Assembly (NCBI GenBank): GCA_005893305.1
Contig: VBOZ01000016.1
Location: 14,453-63,622 of the forward strand
Length of the DNA stretch: 49,170 nucleotides
Source: Candidatus Eisenbacteria bacterium
Lineage (GTDB): Bacteria; Eisenbacteria; RBG-16-71-46; SZUA-252
Direction of reading: 5' to 3'
Numbering within the stretch: position 1 is the stretch's first letter; each line of letters opens with the position of its first letter. The position numbers and the translations under genes are program-made. This document shows, one piece after another, positions 33,036 through 40,215 of the stretch. Below the pieces are notes generated by a model, which saw only the letters and a list, made by a program, of their open reading frames with translations, made no database searches and had not been told where the DNA came from.

Positions 33036-34219
33036 GCCTTCTTGCGCTCGGGATCGTAGAATGGGAGCTTGCGCACGACGGCGTTGGCCGTCTTCCTCTG
33101 GTGCTCGACCGTGATCTCGAGCTGGACGCCGGTGCCGGCCTCGAAGTGGGGCGACTTCAGGTGTGCCAGGGCCAGCGATTTCTTGAGGAGCGGCGACCAC
33201 GACCCGCTCGTCGCGTAGCCCACCTGAACGCCGTCCCGGTAGACCGGGGCGCTGGTCCGCCAGGCGATGTTCGAGAGATGAGGCGGGAGGTGATGCGCGC
33301 GGAAGAGGCGCTCGAACGAATCCCAATCCAGCTCGAGGCCCACGAACCCCCAGGCCGCGCCCCGGGCGCGCTCGGCCGCGAGCGCCCGCCGGCCGTTGAA
33401 CGGCCCCTTCGCCGCGCTCACCGCCCAACCGAGGTTGATCTCGTAGGGCGACGACTTCCGCGCCTCGATCAGCGCGTGCTGCGCCGAGAAGTAGTCGACG
33501 TCGAGCATGATGAGCCCCGCCTCGATCCGCGCGATGTCGAGCGCCCAGACGCCGGTGGGCGTGATCCCGAAGGGCGTGCCGGCCCGGACGAGGGCGTCCC
33601 ATAGCTCCTCGGCCCGCGCCGCCTCCGCCCAGATCTCGTACCCCAGATCGCCGGTGTACCCGGTGCGGGAGACGGTCACCGGGACGCCGCCCACCGTGGT
33701 CTCGACGACGCGGAAATACTTGAGCTTCGTGAAATCGGCCGGAGAGACCTGCTGGAGGATCGCGCGGGATGACGGACCCTGGAGCGCGAGCGTCCCGACC
33801 CGCTCGGACACGTCCTCGATCTGAACGTTCATCCCGACCGCGTTCATGTGGAGCCAGCGAAGCGAGGAATCCGCGCTGGTCAGACGGTAGGTGGAGTCGG
33901 CCAGCCGGCTCACGGTCCCATCGTCGATCACCTTCCCCGCCGCGTCGCACCACGGCGTGTAGTAGACCTGCCCCACCGAGCACTTCGCCATGTCGCGGGT
34001 GATCATCCGGTCGAGGAGCCGGGCCGAATCCGGGCCGGTCAGCATGTACTTGTGGAGGGGCGAGACGTCGATCAGCGCGGCCGCGTTCCGGATCGCCGCG
34101 TACTCTCGGTCCGGATGCGGATCGTAGGCGCTCGCCATCTGATAACCCGCCCAACGACGCCACGTCTGGGCGCGCACCAGGGGCGCCGTGCGCGAATGAA
34201 ATGGGCTGATTTTCAACAT
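33032..34219 (-). CDS. GcvT-like aminomethyltransferase (folate-binding)
   Basis: This 395-residue protein has the GcvT/YgfZ fold. Its 'AAALIDVSPLHKYMLTGPDS', the folate-site acidic pair 'KVIDDGTVSRL' (D99-D100), 'LALQGPSSR' and 'SRTGYTGDLGYEIW' all match tetrahydrofolate-dependent aminomethyltransferases and demethylases. No gcvH, gcvP or lipoyl genes are nearby, so a role in the glycine cleavage system is unlikely. With two flavoproteins and a Rieske oxygenase downstream, it probably takes a one-carbon unit from an N- or O-methyl compound. It leads the operon; the start ATG is at 34219 with only a weak ribosome site. Confidence 0.9.
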   Translation of the reverse strand: MLKISPFHSRTAPLVRAQTWRRWAGYQMASAYDPHPDREYAAIRNAAALIDVSPLHKYMLTGPDSARLLDRMITRDMAKCSVGQVYYTPWCDAAGKVIDDGTVSRLADSTYRLTSADSSLRWLHMNAVGMNVQIEDVSERVGTLALQGPSSRAILQQVSPADFTKLKYFRVVETTVGGVPVTVSRTGYTGDLGYEIWAEAARAEELWDALVRAGTPFGITPTGVWALDIARIEAGLIMLDVDYFSAQHALIEARKSSPYEINLGWAVSAAKGPFNGRRALAAERARGAAWGFVGLELDWDSFERLFRAHHLPPHLSNIAWRTSAPVYRDGVQVGYATSGSWSPLLKKSLALAHLKSPHFEAGTGVQLEITVEHQRKTANAVVRKLPFYDPERKKA

Positions 34220-34295
34220 GGGACGGAGATTCTAGGGGGCCACGTAAGTTCTGGCAACGTGGCATCTTGAGCGCCTTGCGCCCGAGGACAGCTGC

Positions 34296-34538
34296 TTACT
34301 CTCTCAAATGATTCCGCACGACCTCGACAACCCGCCGCCCCGAAGGAAGGATTCCCATGGTCGAGAGCAGGCCTGCCTGGATCACGGTTCGGCCATCGAC
34401 GAGGATCTTGTACTCGCCGTAGTGTCCTCGGATCATGTCGACCTCGATTCCAAGCTCACGGCGGATCTTCGCCGCCACACGGGCGGCGTGGAACCGCGAG
34501 ATTCAATAGGCGCAGAATCGGATGGATACTCTGACCAT
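34296..34538 (-). CDS. SelW/Rdx-like selenoprotein with in-frame UGA (predicted Sec12)
   Basis: Reading through one TGA (34503-34505), the minus-strand ORF gives 80 residues from an ATG with AAGGTGAGGG about 8 nt upstream. It starts MVRVSIRFCAYU, a CxxU redox motif at residues 9-12 directly after the first strand, as in SelW/Rdx proteins. Helix 'SRFHAARVAAKIRREL', strand 'GIEVDMIRGHYGEYKILVDGR' and a final helix follow the Rdx order, and 'GEYKILVDG' matches the family's G-F-E-V-x-V-D-G. A SECIS-like hairpin lies downstream of the TGA. A shorter start at the GTG at 34478 would lose the redox site and has no ribosome site. No selA/B/C/D is in the window, so Sec insertion is inferred. Confidence 0.75.
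34455..34500 (-). promoter_or_regulatory. Bacterial SECIS-like hairpin inside the selenoprotein gene
   Basis: Immediately after the TGA, the minus-strand RNA can form a lower stem of 7 pairs (CUCGCGG at 34500-34494 with CCGUGAG at 34461-34455, one G-U). It also forms a perfect upper stem GCCGCC/GGCGGC (34487-34471) with apical loop CGUGU. The loop's GU lies 22 nt after the UGA. Bacterial SECIS elements have this position and a GU in the apical loop. Confidence 0.65.
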
Positions 34539-34585
34539 GCTCAGTCCCTCACCTTGCGGAAACAATACCACCTGGCCGCCGCGCT

Positions 34586-35308
34586 CTAGAGAAGCCCGAG
34601 CCACCCCGCCCAGATGTCCGACCAAGCGTGCGCGATCATCACGGGCCGGAGGCTCCGGCGCCAGAGCGCGAGCGAGCCATACAGAATGCCGAAGAGAGCG
34701 ATCTTGGCAGTCGCGGCGACCCCCTGATAACCGTGCGAGACCCCGAAGAGCAGGGCTTGCAGCAAGAGCCCGATCACGTTGCTCCGGGTGAGGGCCGCGA
34801 ACTGCCTCTGTAGATAGCCGCGAAAGACCAGCTCCTCGCAGAATCCCGCGCTGATCGAGAGCGCGATCCAGAGCGTTATTTCCACAATGCCCTTGGGCAA
34901 GAGATTCTCGATCGACTTCGCATGGTCGGGGCTCAGCCATCGATCCCAACTGACCTGGATCCCGACCCACGCGAGCCATGCTCCGAGCGCCAGGGCGCCA
35001 TCGCGCACGACGTCCAGTGGGCGGCTCCACCGCCCGCCGATCAGATCCCTGAGTCTCGCCGCGTCGCCTCCGAGGGCGCCGCGCCAGACGAAGAGGACGA
35101 GTCCCCACTCGAGGACGAGAAGCGACAGATAGAGCGGCACCACGCCGGCGTGTGCGGGAGGTGCCGCGGTCTCCCGTCCCCGACCCTGAAATACCGCGCC
35201 GCCGACCGTCAGGAGAAGAAACAGTGCGACCAGCACCGCGGTGTGTCGGTACGGAGCCACCGGTTGTGGATGGGTGTATACGCGTTGGGGAGTTGCAGAG
35301 TCGGTCAC
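34586..35308 (-). CDS. CPBP family intramembrane protease
   Basis: The 240-residue membrane protein has the CPBP/Abi metalloprotease motifs: EELVFRG with E158/E159 and R163, 'GVSHG' with H192 and 'IAHAWSD' with H227/D231. It has about six helices. Family members cleave prenylated peptides, bacteriocin leaders or anti-sigma factors. The GTG start overlaps the padR stop (GTGA), so PadR and the protease form one operon, with the selenoprotein gene 47 nt downstream on the same strand. Target unknown. Confidence 0.9.
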   Translation of the reverse strand: MTDSATPQRVYTHPQPVAPYRHTAVLVALFLLLTVGGAVFQGRGRETAAPPAHAGVVPLYLSLLVLEWGLVLFVWRGALGGDAARLRDLIGGRWSRPLDVVRDGALALGAWLAWVGIQVSWDRWLSPDHAKSIENLLPKGIVEITLWIALSISAGFCEELVFRGYLQRQFAALTRSNVIGLLLQALLFGVSHGYQGVAATAKIALFGILYGSLALWRRSLRPVMIAHAWSDIWAGWLGLL

Positions 35309-35898
35309 GATGCCCTCTTAGGTTGGGGACGGCGGGGCTTGGCCCCGGGGAGACGAGCACCCATTCGCCGGATTGCCTCGTCGCACCAGAGCACGTGCGC
35401 CTCGAGCGAGAGAAGGCCCTTCCGAAGGGTGAGCTGAAGGTGAAGCTCGGAGGTCGGGAGATCGTCGGGATAGCGCGGATCGGCTTCCGCCCATCGGCGA
35501 TCGAGCATGCGCAGGGCGTCCAGCTTCGTGGCGAAATGGTCCCGCATGCGTCCGAAGAATCGGATCGTCTGCCGCAAGTCCTTCAGCTCGTCCATGAAGT
35601 AGACCTGGGCCAGATACGCGAATCGCTCGTCGCCGAATTGGGGCTCGCCGCGAAGCCATTCGCGCAGCGCCCGCCGGCCGGCTGGGGTAGTCACGTAGAC
35701 GCGGCGACCGGAGCCGCGCTTGGAGGCGGCGGCACGGCTCCGCACCCACCCGCGCTTCTCGAGCCGCTTCAGGGTCGGGTAGATCTGGCTCAGCTCGGCC
35801 GCCCAGAAGTAGCCGATCCCCTCGTCGAAGAACTTCTTCAGGTCGTAGCCGGAGGCGGGCCGGCGCAGGAGACCCAGGAGGATGAATTCGAGGCTCAT
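35305..35898 (-). CDS. PadR family transcriptional regulator
   Basis: The 197-residue regulator begins 'SLEFILLGLLRRPASGYDLKKFFDE', the PadR winged-helix start. The wing carries 'GRRVYVTTPAGRRALREWL'. A C-terminal helical dimerisation domain follows (about 95-180, 'TIRFFGRMRDHF'). PadR proteins repress until a small ligand binds. The promoter region just upstream holds an AT-rich inverted repeat inside the spacer, consistent with autorepression. It is the first gene of an operon with a CPBP protease. Confidence 0.93.
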   Translation of the reverse strand: MSLEFILLGLLRRPASGYDLKKFFDEGIGYFWAAELSQIYPTLKRLEKRGWVRSRAAASKRGSGRRVYVTTPAGRRALREWLRGEPQFGDERFAYLAQVYFMDELKDLRQTIRFFGRMRDHFATKLDALRMLDRRWAEADPRYPDDLPTSELHLQLTLRKGLLSLEAHVLWCDEAIRRMGARLPGAKPRRPQPKRAS

Positions 35899-35904
35899 GG
35901 CGTG

Positions 35905-35932
35905 AATATATAACTAATTATACAATTGTCAA
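35905..35932 (-). promoter_or_regulatory. padR promoter with operator-like inverted repeat
   Basis: On the minus strand, TTGACA (35932-35927) is separated by 16 nt from TATATT (35910-35905), just before the padR ATG at 35898. The spacer and -10 edge contain TATAA-TTAG-TTATA (35922-35909), a perfect 5-bp inverted repeat in a strongly AT-rich patch that stands out from the GC-rich surroundings. The transcript leader would be nearly absent. Confidence 0.65.
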
Positions 35933-36107
35933 CATAAAAGACGGCCGCGGCCTTGCGCTGGCTCGTTGCCACCCGCCGGGCCGGTCCGGTCGCCCCAGCC
36001 TCCTAAGCTCCACGCAGCGGGGGCTTTAAGACTCTCCGCCTCCTCAAGATGGACCGGCAACCCGCCGATAATCCCCGGATAGCCGTCCGCTCTCCGGAGG
36101 AGTCGCC

Positions 36108-37007
36108 GTGAAACTCGTCGCGTGCCCGAAGTGCCACGCCCATTACGACGTCGCCGACATCACCGACGAGGCGGTCCGCTGCCCTTGCGGCGCGATCATC
36201 CCGGCCAAGCCGCCGGCCGCCGTCGACGCGGCGGTGAAGCGGTGCGCGGCGTGCGGCGCCCTCGTGGCCGACGGCGAGCAGGTCTGCTCCTACTGTCAGG
36301 CAGCGGTCGCCCGGGACCCGGCGCCGGCGGGCCCCGTCTGCCCCGAGTGCTACGCCCGCAATCCGGAGGGGGCGCGCCACTGCACGGCGTGCGGCGTTGC
36401 GTTTCTGCCGCAGCCGATCCGCCGGACCGCCGATCCCCTCGAGTGCCCGACGTGCGCGGGCGTCCATCTCGCCGCGCGAAGCCTCGGCGGGCTGTGGGTG
36501 GACGAATGCCCGATGTGCCTCGGCCTCTGGGCGCCGGGCGACGTGATGGACCGCCTGGTCGAGCGCGTTCGCGAGCGACGGCGCCGCGACGGCAAGCCTG
36601 CCGCCGAGCACGCACACCGGGAGCGGCGCGCGGCGTGGCAGGCCGAGGTCTCCTACCGGCGCTGCCCCGTCTGCCGGGGAGGCATGCAGCGGAAGAACTT
36701 CGGGCATCGGTCCGGCGTCGTCGTCGACTGGTGCGGGAGCCACGGCACCTGGCTCGACGCGCACGAGATGGAGGACATCGCCGCGTTCGTCCTCGAGGGC
36801 GGCCTCGAGACCGCGCCCGCGCAGGGGAAAGAAGGAACCTGGAATCTACCGGCCGACCCGGCGCGCACCGCGGCGATTCTCGCCGCCGAGCAGCTCCTCG
36901 CCGATGAGAGGGCGCGATCCAACGAGCGAACCCAGCAGTGGACATTCGGCCCCGGGCATCCCTTCAAGGGGATCGGAGATTTGATCGCGGAGTTTCTGAA
37001 GCGATGA
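36108..37007 (+). CDS. Multi-zinc-ribbon protein
   Basis: This 299-residue cytosolic protein starts at a GTG with GGAGGAG 6 nt upstream. It has at least eight CxxC or CxC knuckles: C6/C9, C25/C27, C46/C49, C60/C63, C78/C81, C92/C95, and then 'ECPTCAG', 'ECPMCLGLW' and 'CPVCRGG'. The last units, each followed by a 'W.D.C..C...W' pattern, resemble the zf-TFIIB (YjdC-type) ribbon. Such proteins have been annotated only by domain. The next gene, 49 nt downstream, encodes an SPFH-GYF protein, a pairing often seen with zinc-ribbon proteins. Role in protein-protein interaction is plausible, not shown. Confidence 0.85.
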   Translation: MKLVACPKCHAHYDVADITDEAVRCPCGAIIPAKPPAAVDAAVKRCAACGALVADGEQVCSYCQAAVARDPAPAGPVCPECYARNPEGARHCTACGVAFLPQPIRRTADPLECPTCAGVHLAARSLGGLWVDECPMCLGLWAPGDVMDRLVERVRERRRRDGKPAAEHAHRERRAAWQAEVSYRRCPVCRGGMQRKNFGHRSGVVVDWCGSHGTWLDAHEMEDIAAFVLEGGLETAPAQGKEGTWNLPADPARTAAILAAEQLLADERARSNERTQQWTFGPGHPFKGIGDLIAEFLKR

Positions 37008-37056
37008 TCGGCGCGCGCCAACGCGCTCGCCAGGACGTTTGATCGAGGAGGAACCG

Positions 37057-38154
37057 ATGGGATTCGTGAACAAGCTCCGCGGCGAGTTGGTCGACATCAT
37101 CGAATGGGTCGACGACAACCGGAACACGCTCGTCTGGCGCTTTCCGCGCTACCAGAACGAGATCAAGAACGGAGCGCGCCTCGTGGTGCGGCCGGGTCAG
37201 TCCGCCATCTTCGTCGATGGCGGACGCATTGCAGACGTGTTTCAGCCCGGCACCCATGAGCTCGCGACGAAAAACCTCCCGCTCCTGACCACGCTCCGCG
37301 GGTGGGGGTTCGGATTCAACAGCCCCTTCAAGGCCGAGGTCTACTTCGTCGCCACGCGCCAGGTGACCGAGCTCAAGTGGGGCACCCCGCACCCCGTGCT
37401 CCTCCGCGACCCCGAGTTCGGACCGCTCCGGGTGCGCGCATTCGGTACGTACACGCTTCGCGCCTCCAAGCCGGAGGCATTGCTCAAGGAGCTGGTCGGT
37501 ACCGACGGCTCCTTCGAGGCGGACGAGATCGAGGTTCTCCTCCGATCGATCGTCGCTTCGGAGTTCTCGAAGATCGTATCCACGACGGAGGTCTCGGTGG
37601 TCGACCTCGCTTCCAACTATGGCCGGCTCTCCGAGCAGCTCCGGACGGCGGTCGTGTCGAAGATCGACAACGAATACGGCCTCGACCTCCCACAGCTCAT
37701 CATCGTGAACATCTCGGTTCCGGAGCAGGTGGAGCAAGCGCTGGACGCCCGCTCGAGCATGGGCGTGATCGGAGACATGAATCGCTACCAGCAGTATCAG
37801 CTCGGCTCGTCGATCCCGACCGCGGCGGCGAATCCGGCCGGCGGGCTGGCCGGGGCGGGGGTCGGACTTGGGATGGGCATGGCGATCGCCGGGCTCGGCA
37901 CCGCAGGCGCGCCGTCGAGAGCGCCTCTCCCGCTGATCCCCCCGACTCCGGAGGCTGATCTCTGGCACGTGGCGTCGGGCGGGCGGACGTTCGGCCCGTA
38001 CACGCTGGCTCAGCTCGGACAGGCGGTGTCGGCGGGACAGCTCAGCGGGGAGAGCATGGTGTGGACCGCCGGGATGGACGCCTGGACGCCGATGGGACGC
38101 GTGCCGCGGCTCGCGATCCTGTTCGCGCCGCCGCCGCCGCCCTCGGCGGGTTGA
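37057..38154 (+). CDS. SPFH domain protein with C-terminal GYF_2 domain
   Basis: The product is 365 residues from an ATG with GAGGAGGAA about 4 nt upstream. Residues 1-250 are the YdjI-like SPFH/virion-core domain: 'IIEWVDDNRNTLVWRFPRYQNEIKNG', 'LVVRPGQSAIFVDGG' and 'LPQLIIVNISVPEQVEQALD'. A Gly/Ala-rich linker follows, then a GYF_2 domain ('WHVASGGRTFGPYTLAQLGQAV') at about 300-350. It lies 49 nt after the zinc-ribbon gene. SPFH proteins scaffold membranes or bind proteases; the GYF part binds proline-rich tails. The specific role is unknown. Confidence 0.88.
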   Translation: MGFVNKLRGELVDIIEWVDDNRNTLVWRFPRYQNEIKNGARLVVRPGQSAIFVDGGRIADVFQPGTHELATKNLPLLTTLRGWGFGFNSPFKAEVYFVATRQVTELKWGTPHPVLLRDPEFGPLRVRAFGTYTLRASKPEALLKELVGTDGSFEADEIEVLLRSIVASEFSKIVSTTEVSVVDLASNYGRLSEQLRTAVVSKIDNEYGLDLPQLIIVNISVPEQVEQALDARSSMGVIGDMNRYQQYQLGSSIPTAAANPAGGLAGAGVGLGMGMAIAGLGTAGAPSRAPLPLIPPTPEADLWHVASGGRTFGPYTLAQLGQAVSAGQLSGESMVWTAGMDAWTPMGRVPRLAILFAPPPPPSAG

Positions 38155-38217
38155 TCGCGCGGCCGCCGCCACCCGAGACGGCTTGATCGCGCGGCAGCAT
38201 CACCACCCACCCGCGGG

Positions 38218-39450
38218 CTAAGCGCTCTTCCGGGTTTTATCGAAGGCTTTGCCGAGGAGCCGGGCCGCGACCCGGCCCACGGGCCCCGACTTCTCCAGCT
38301 GATCGAGCGTCAGCGTGATCTCTGCCTGCCGAGCCTCCCGCCTCGTGCGGTCCTCGAGCGGGACGCCCGCCGCTTTGGAGAGCCACGCACCGAGCAGGCG
38401 CGGCACGCTGGGATCCCGAAGGACCGACGTAATGCGCCGGCGGTTCTTCGACGACACGCGCGTCCATTGCTCCGGTCTCGACTCGGCGGCGCCCTCCCCC
38501 AGGGCCTCCAGGGCGATCCACTCGTCGCTGTCGCTGTCTCTCGACACGACCAGCTCGAGGCGACGCCCCTCGAAGACGTCCTTGATCGTGGATCCAAACC
38601 GGCGGCGGAGCGTCAACGATCCCCTTCCGATCCTCCATTCCATGCGACCCCGGGCGAGCCAGACGGTGAGCCACGAGACCCCGACCGTGCCGGCCACGGC
38701 GATGATCGCCACGGGGAGCACTTCAACCCGGTGCAGCGACTCCATGACCAGGCCGTACGCCAAGGCACCGGCCGCCAGCGCGGCCAGGGCAACGACCCGG
38801 ACCCGCAGCCTCTTCGTCGCGGCATCGACCGTAACCGCGCGCTCGCCTTCCGGCGTGATGACCTCGGCCCAACCCTTCGGCAGCGCCACCGGGTCGGTGC
38901 GGGGCGCGTCCTCTCGAATCCCCAGCTCCGATCTCAAGGCGGCCGCCGATTCTTCCCTCTCCTCGTTGGTCCCGAGGCGGGTGATCTCGATCCGTCCCTG
39001 CGGCGTCTCGGCGACAACGGGGCCGCTCGGGGAGTCGATGACGATGCGCCGGAGCAAGTCCCGGGGAATCTCGCGCCTGCTCCGGAACGGGCCCCGGCAG
39101 CGAACAATCGTGAGCCCGCCGGCATTCACGATGAGCCGATCCTCGCCCCACAAGAGCCGCAGCACCTCTCCGATCGCCATGATCCCGCCGAGGGTCCAAA
39201 GCGAGAGCCAGAGCAGCAGGAAGCCCCCGGCTGCCAAGGCGGGGCCAAGCTGGAGCGGCGAACGCCCCTCCTCGAACGGCGCCCCGTTCATCAGGGCCAG
39301 AATGCCCTTGGCCAGGAATGTGAGCGCGACGCCCTCGCCGATCGCCCACCCGCAGAGCCAGAAAAGCAGGAACGCGGCGGAAACGTACCGCATGGGCCCG
39401 CACGACTTGAGCCGCACCTGCCAGCCTTCCGTGACGCGCTCGCCGATCAT
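38218..39450 (-). CDS. Membrane protein with PH-like domains, unknown function
   Basis: This reading has 410 residues. Two N-terminal helices (YVSAAFLLFWLCGWAIGEGVAL and LAAGGFLLLWLSLWTLGGIMA) precede a beta-rich cytosolic region. Two more helices (VVALAALAAGALAYGLV and VAIIAVAGTVGVSWLTVWLA) precede a second beta-rich part ('GRGSLTLRRRF', 'GRRLELVVSRDSDSDEW'). The two halves suggest a duplication of a short membrane-plus-PH unit. The start is uncertain: ATG at 39450 has no good ribosome site, while a GTG a little downstream has GGAAGG before it. The ORF is open upstream to 39747, antisense to nothing real, but that part overlaps the DUF1203 gene. Confidence 0.65.
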   Translation of the reverse strand: MIGERVTEGWQVRLKSCGPMRYVSAAFLLFWLCGWAIGEGVALTFLAKGILALMNGAPFEEGRSPLQLGPALAAGGFLLLWLSLWTLGGIMAIGEVLRLLWGEDRLIVNAGGLTIVRCRGPFRSRREIPRDLLRRIVIDSPSGPVVAETPQGRIEITRLGTNEEREESAAALRSELGIREDAPRTDPVALPKGWAEVITPEGERAVTVDAATKRLRVRVVALAALAAGALAYGLVMESLHRVEVLPVAIIAVAGTVGVSWLTVWLARGRMEWRIGRGSLTLRRRFGSTIKDVFEGRRLELVVSRDSDSDEWIALEALGEGAAESRPEQWTRVSSKNRRRITSVLRDPSVPRLLGAWLSKAAGVPLEDRTRREARQAEITLTLDQLEKSGPVGRVAARLLGKAFDKTRKSA

Positions 39451-39544
39451 GACCGTGAATATCGGCAGATTGAGCGGCGTTACTTGAGACGAAGATCGGG
39501 GGAGGCCCCACCGCGGTCCGCCAGAACCGCGAGGGCTGACTCCA

Positions 39545-40024
39545 TCAGGCGCGATCCACCCTGCAGCTGTAGCAGCCGGCACGGGCGTTGTGGAGGTGCA
39601 GGTAGTCGACCCGCTCATCGGAGAACAGCCGGGACACGACTCCCTCGAGCGACCGGCCCTCGGTGACATCGGAGGCAACCATGATCCCCTCCCGGTCGTA
39701 GCCGCGAACGGAGAGCAGGCGGGCCCGGACCGATTCTGGGACTTCATTCACGCCCAAGCGCGCCTCCCGCGCGGCCTCGCGAGCGAATACAGGACCGGAG
39801 GAGCGGTATGGGCCCGGCCCGGTGTGATGCGCGTAGGGCAGAAGGATCACCCGCTCGCCCACCTCGGCATCCACGAGGCTCACCCGGCATGGATACCCGG
39901 GCTTGGAGTCGGCGACAATCCGGCGCATCCCCCGCGTGGCCAGCTCGGCATCGCTCAGCTCGAAGAGTGCCGCGAATGCATCTAAGGGAAGAGGGGAAAT
40001 TCGAAACGGTACGGTGGCGATCAT
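39545..40024 (-). CDS. DUF1203 family protein
   Basis: The 159-residue product starts at an ATG with GGAGG about 5 nt upstream (an in-frame start at 40054 has no such site). It shows the family's pattern: 'RIVADSKPGYPCRVSLVDAEVGERVILLPY', 'PYRSSGPVFARE', and a C-terminal 'VDYLHLHNARAGCYSCRVDRA'. The family is common in bacteria and has no known reaction. The repeated Cys/His residues near the end may bind metal. Confidence 0.88.
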   Translation of the reverse strand: MIATVPFRISPLPLDAFAALFELSDAELATRGMRRIVADSKPGYPCRVSLVDAEVGERVILLPYAHHTGPGPYRSSGPVFAREAAREARLGVNEVPESVRARLLSVRGYDREGIMVASDVTEGRSLEGVVSRLFSDERVDYLHLHNARAGCYSCRVDRA

Positions 40025-40215
40025 CGGATCCTCCTCTGGAGAGAGATTCAACACCCTCAGAGGATCGGGCCGGCCGCGGACCTCGACTATCCGATGCTTG
40101 CGGGGAATTTGAGATTTGCTCGATAACGCACGAAGATCAGACTTTAACTGACTGTGTGTAATAGCGTTAGGAGCGACTCCACAAGTAGACCGGGCGGGCC
40201 GATAGAGAGGGAGGC

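Noticed and set aside
33032-34219. Glycine cleavage system T protein
   Set aside because: No gcvH, gcvP or lpd genes accompany it, and the neighbours are flavoproteins and a Rieske oxygenase.
34503-35360. Minus-strand 285-codon frame ending at the TGA of the selenoprotein gene
   Set aside because: It runs across the CPBP protease in another frame and has Arg/Gly-rich shadow composition; only its last 11 codons, from the ATG at 34538, belong to the selenoprotein.
38151-38195. Direct repeat TTGATCGCGCGGC at 38151 and 38183
   Set aside because: Only two 13-bp copies, partly within low-complexity GC-rich DNA at a gene end; no CRISPR or att-site structure.
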